From NCBI GenBank assembly GCA_002790175.1, contig PFUQ01000074.1, forward strand, positions 1,002 through 25,587: a DNA stretch of 24,586 bases, written 5' to 3'. The DNA is from Flavobacteriales bacterium CG_4_9_14_3_um_filter_32_8 (lineage in GTDB: Bacteria > Bacteroidota > Bacteroidia > Flavobacteriales_E > Vicingaceae). The position numbers were made by a program, and so were the translations under genes. The notes beneath the pieces were generated by a model. It worked only from the letters and a program-made list of their open reading frames with translations, ran no database searches and had not been told where the DNA came from. Below are positions 22,741-24,586 of this stretch, in pieces. Position 1 is the first letter of the stretch. The number at the start of each line of letters is the position of its first letter.

Positions 22741-22974
22741 ATGTCTAGAGTTTGTCAAATAACAGGAAAGAAAGTGATAACAGGTAATAATGTTTCTCAC
22801 TCAAAAAGAAGAACAAAAAGAAAATTTTATCCAAACTTGCAAACAAAAAAGTTTTTTGTACCAGAAGAAGATAAATGGGTTACTTTAAAAGTTTCTGCAG
22901 CAGCATTAAGAACCATTGATAAAAATGGAATATCTGCGACTATGAAAGAAGCTAAACAAAAAGGATTTTTATAA
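22741..22974 (+). CDS. rpmB: 50S ribosomal protein L28 (bL28)
   Basis: 77 aa. Begins MSRVCQITGKKVITGNNVSH, followed by SKRRTKRKFYPNLQTKKFFV and a C-terminal ALRTIDKNGISATMKEAKQK. All are family signatures. It is preceded by a promoter candidate and followed at once by a terminator, so it seems monocistronic. In many bacteria, and often in Bacteroidota, rpmG (L33) follows; none is present here in the next 160 nt. Confidence 0.98.
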   Translation: MSRVCQITGKKVITGNNVSHSKRRTKRKFYPNLQTKKFFVPEEDKWVTLKVSAAALRTIDKNGISATMKEAKQKGFL

Positions 22975-23000
22975 AATACAATATATTTTATTATTCATAT

Positions 23001-23032
23001 AAACGTTGTTACTTTAGTAGCGACGTTTTTTT
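23001..23032 (+). terminator. Rho-independent terminator after rpmB
   Basis: AAACGTTGTTAC (23001-23012) pairs with GTAGCGACGTTT (23017-23028) over 12 bp with two G-U pairs and a TTTA loop, then runs into T to 23032. It lies 26 nt after the rpmB stop. Confidence 0.9.
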
Positions 23033-23134
23033 ATGCTTACAAATTTGTGAAAATCAAGCATCTTTTTCTTTTCATTATTTGTGGAAAACTTTCTTCCATC
23101 AATTAACTGAAATGATTTTGGTGGCAAGAAATTA

Positions 23135-24559
23135 ATGATGATGAAAAATTGGGTATTATTTCTATTATTTTCCCCTTTCTCTTTTTGTGCTCAAGAAGTT
23201 AATTACCACCTTCCCATTGAACAAAATATTACTAATGAATATGATAACGATTTACTAGACGCATCATTTTTCGCTAAAAACCGACAAGCCTTAAGAGATT
23301 CTATGCCCAATAATTCTGTTGCTGTAATTTTCTCAAACCCTATAAGAAATAGATCAAACGACATTAATTACGAGTATCATCAAGATCCCAACTTTTATTA
23401 TTTGACTGGATTAAGGGAGCCACATGCTGCTATTATCATTTATAAAGAAGAGCAAGAATTTAAAGGCAATTTAAAAACCAATGAAATCCTTTTCCTTCAG
23501 AAAAAGGATAAAAAAAATGAGGTATGGGCTGGAAAAAGAATAGGAATAATTGGAGCAAAAGAAGAGTTAGGTTTAGCAACAGCAATGGAAAATGAATCTT
23601 TTTTAATGTTTGATAATGAGTACAGTAAATTTGATAAAGTATTAATTTTTGAACCTAGAGAAGATGTTACCAATACTCCAGAGAAAGGAGATTTATATGG
23701 TTTACTTCAATCTTTTAAATTAAAAACGCAAGATTTGACTACTATCGATTTACATAAATTACCTCATATTTTAGCCAGTTTGAGACAAATAAAAACTGAA
23801 GAAGAAATTAGATTATTAAGGAAGGCTATTTATATTACCTGTGAAGCACAAATTGAGTTGATGAAAGCATTAAAACCAAACATGACTGAATATCAATCCG
23901 AAGCAATAGTTGAATATATTTTTAAGAAAAATGGAGCCGAATACACTGGATTCCCTTCTATTATGGGTGGTGGAGAAAATACTTGCATTATTCATTATAA
24001 CACCAACAGAAAAAAATTAACAGAAAAAAATTTATTGATAAGCGATATTGGTGCTGAATATCATAGCTATACCGCTGATGTAACTAGAACTTTACCTGTA
24101 AGTGGAAAGTTTTCGGAAGAAGAAAAATTAATTTACAGCCTTGTTTTAAAAGCACAGCAAGCAGGAATTGATTCTTGTAAAGTAGGCAACAAATTTTGGG
24201 CACCTCATGATGCTGCCACAAGGGTAATTGCTGAAGGTTTGTTAAAACTCGGTATTATTAAAAAAAGATACCATGTTCAAAAATATTTTATGCATGGAAC
24301 ATCCCATTATTTAGGCTTGGATGTTCATGATGCAGGTTTAAATAACGAATTAGAACTAGGAAATGTGATAACTGTTGAACCAGGAATTTATATTCCAGAA
24401 GGCTCCGACTGCGACCCAAAATGGTGGAACATTGGAATTAGAATAGAAGATGATATTTTGATTACCCCTCTTGGACCGGAAATATTATCGGAAAAAGCTC
24501 CTAGAACAATAGAGGAGATAGAAGCAATGATGAAGGAAGAAAGTAACTTTCATAATTAA
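23135..24559 (+). CDS. pepP: Exported Xaa-Pro aminopeptidase (M24B)
   Basis: 474 aa. Cleaves the N-terminal residue before proline. The N-terminus MMMKNWVLFLLFSPFSFCAQ is a signal peptide with cleavage near residues 19-21; a lipoprotein site at Cys18 is unlikely because Phe precedes it. The AMP_N domain covers about 43-200 (FYYLTGLREPHAAIIIY). The M24 catalytic domain covers about 222-455 with all five metal ligands: Asp304, Asp315, His387, Glu415 and Glu438. It starts with three successive ATG codons, so the exact start is uncertain by two residues. It probably acts in the periplasm on peptides. The 102 nt before it show no convincing promoter. Confidence 0.92.
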   Translation: MMMKNWVLFLLFSPFSFCAQEVNYHLPIEQNITNEYDNDLLDASFFAKNRQALRDSMPNNSVAVIFSNPIRNRSNDINYEYHQDPNFYYLTGLREPHAAIIIYKEEQEFKGNLKTNEILFLQKKDKKNEVWAGKRIGIIGAKEELGLATAMENESFLMFDNEYSKFDKVLIFEPREDVTNTPEKGDLYGLLQSFKLKTQDLTTIDLHKLPHILASLRQIKTEEEIRLLRKAIYITCEAQIELMKALKPNMTEYQSEAIVEYIFKKNGAEYTGFPSIMGGGENTCIIHYNTNRKKLTEKNLLISDIGAEYHSYTADVTRTLPVSGKFSEEEKLIYSLVLKAQQAGIDSCKVGNKFWAPHDAATRVIAEGLLKLGIIKKRYHVQKYFMHGTSHYLGLDVHDAGLNNELELGNVITVEPGIYIPEGSDCDPKWWNIGIRIEDDILITPLGPEILSEKAPRTIEEIEAMMKEESNFHN

Positions 24560-24586
24560 TTAGCCACTTCACTCAAAAACTTTATG

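Noticed and set aside
24556..24586. 3' end of a convergent minus-strand gene at the window edge
   Set aside because: A nine-codon open frame (IKFLSEVAN then stop) could be a gene tail, but this is too short to support a call.

Overview
The window is AT-rich, tightly packed bacterial DNA that reads as Bacteroidota, most likely Flavobacteriia. The reasons are: A-rich start regions mostly without Shine-Dalgarno sequences; -7 boxes of the TAnnTTTG type; long zinc-free S14, S4 and L36; an L17 with a long acidic tail; and a CarboxypepD_reg-like + plug + barrel TonB-dependent receptor. I cannot name a genus. No gene-free stretch exceeds about 300 bases.

1-15937 (+): one continuous translation locus in conserved order: 3' end of fusA, rpsJ, rplC, rplD, rplW, rplB, rpsS, rplV, rpsC, rplP, rpmC, rpsQ, rplN, rplX, rplE, rpsN, rpsH, rplF, rplR, rpsE, rpmD, rplO, secY, map, infA, rpmJ, rpsM, rpsK, rpsD, rpoA, rplQ. 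It ends at a 14-bp perfect stem terminator. Most gaps are under 40 nt. Four are longer or unusual: rpsJ-rplC (112 nt, structured), rplW-rplB (51 nt, G-rich island), rpmJ-rpsM (7-nt repeat hairpin) and rpsK-rpsD (three-tier hairpin, a candidate S4 leader).

15951-17250: carA (+), then a spacer with a short repeat-like element between convergent genes.

17251-21248 (-): a vitamin uptake region, most likely for thiamine. One unit encodes an 82-aa thiamine-binding (YkoF/MTH1187-like) protein, a PnuC/PnuT permease and a NadR-type P-loop kinase, with overlapping genes. The next unit starts at its own -7 box, carries a clear TPP riboswitch, and encodes the TonB-dependent receptor. Receptor, permease and kinase form a plausible route from outer membrane to trapped cytoplasmic vitamin. 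The kinase substrate is the main open question.

21257-24586: icd (-), a eukaryote-like homodimeric NADP isocitrate dehydrogenase with its own terminator; divergent rpmB (+) with promoter and terminator, without the rpmG often found beside it; and an exported M24B aminopeptidase (+).

Most of the window is ordinary housekeeping DNA. I see no defence system, CRISPR array, transposase, tRNA or rRNA. The parts worth a second look are the split thiamine locus with its unusual riboswitch, and the structured spacers inside the ribosomal locus.
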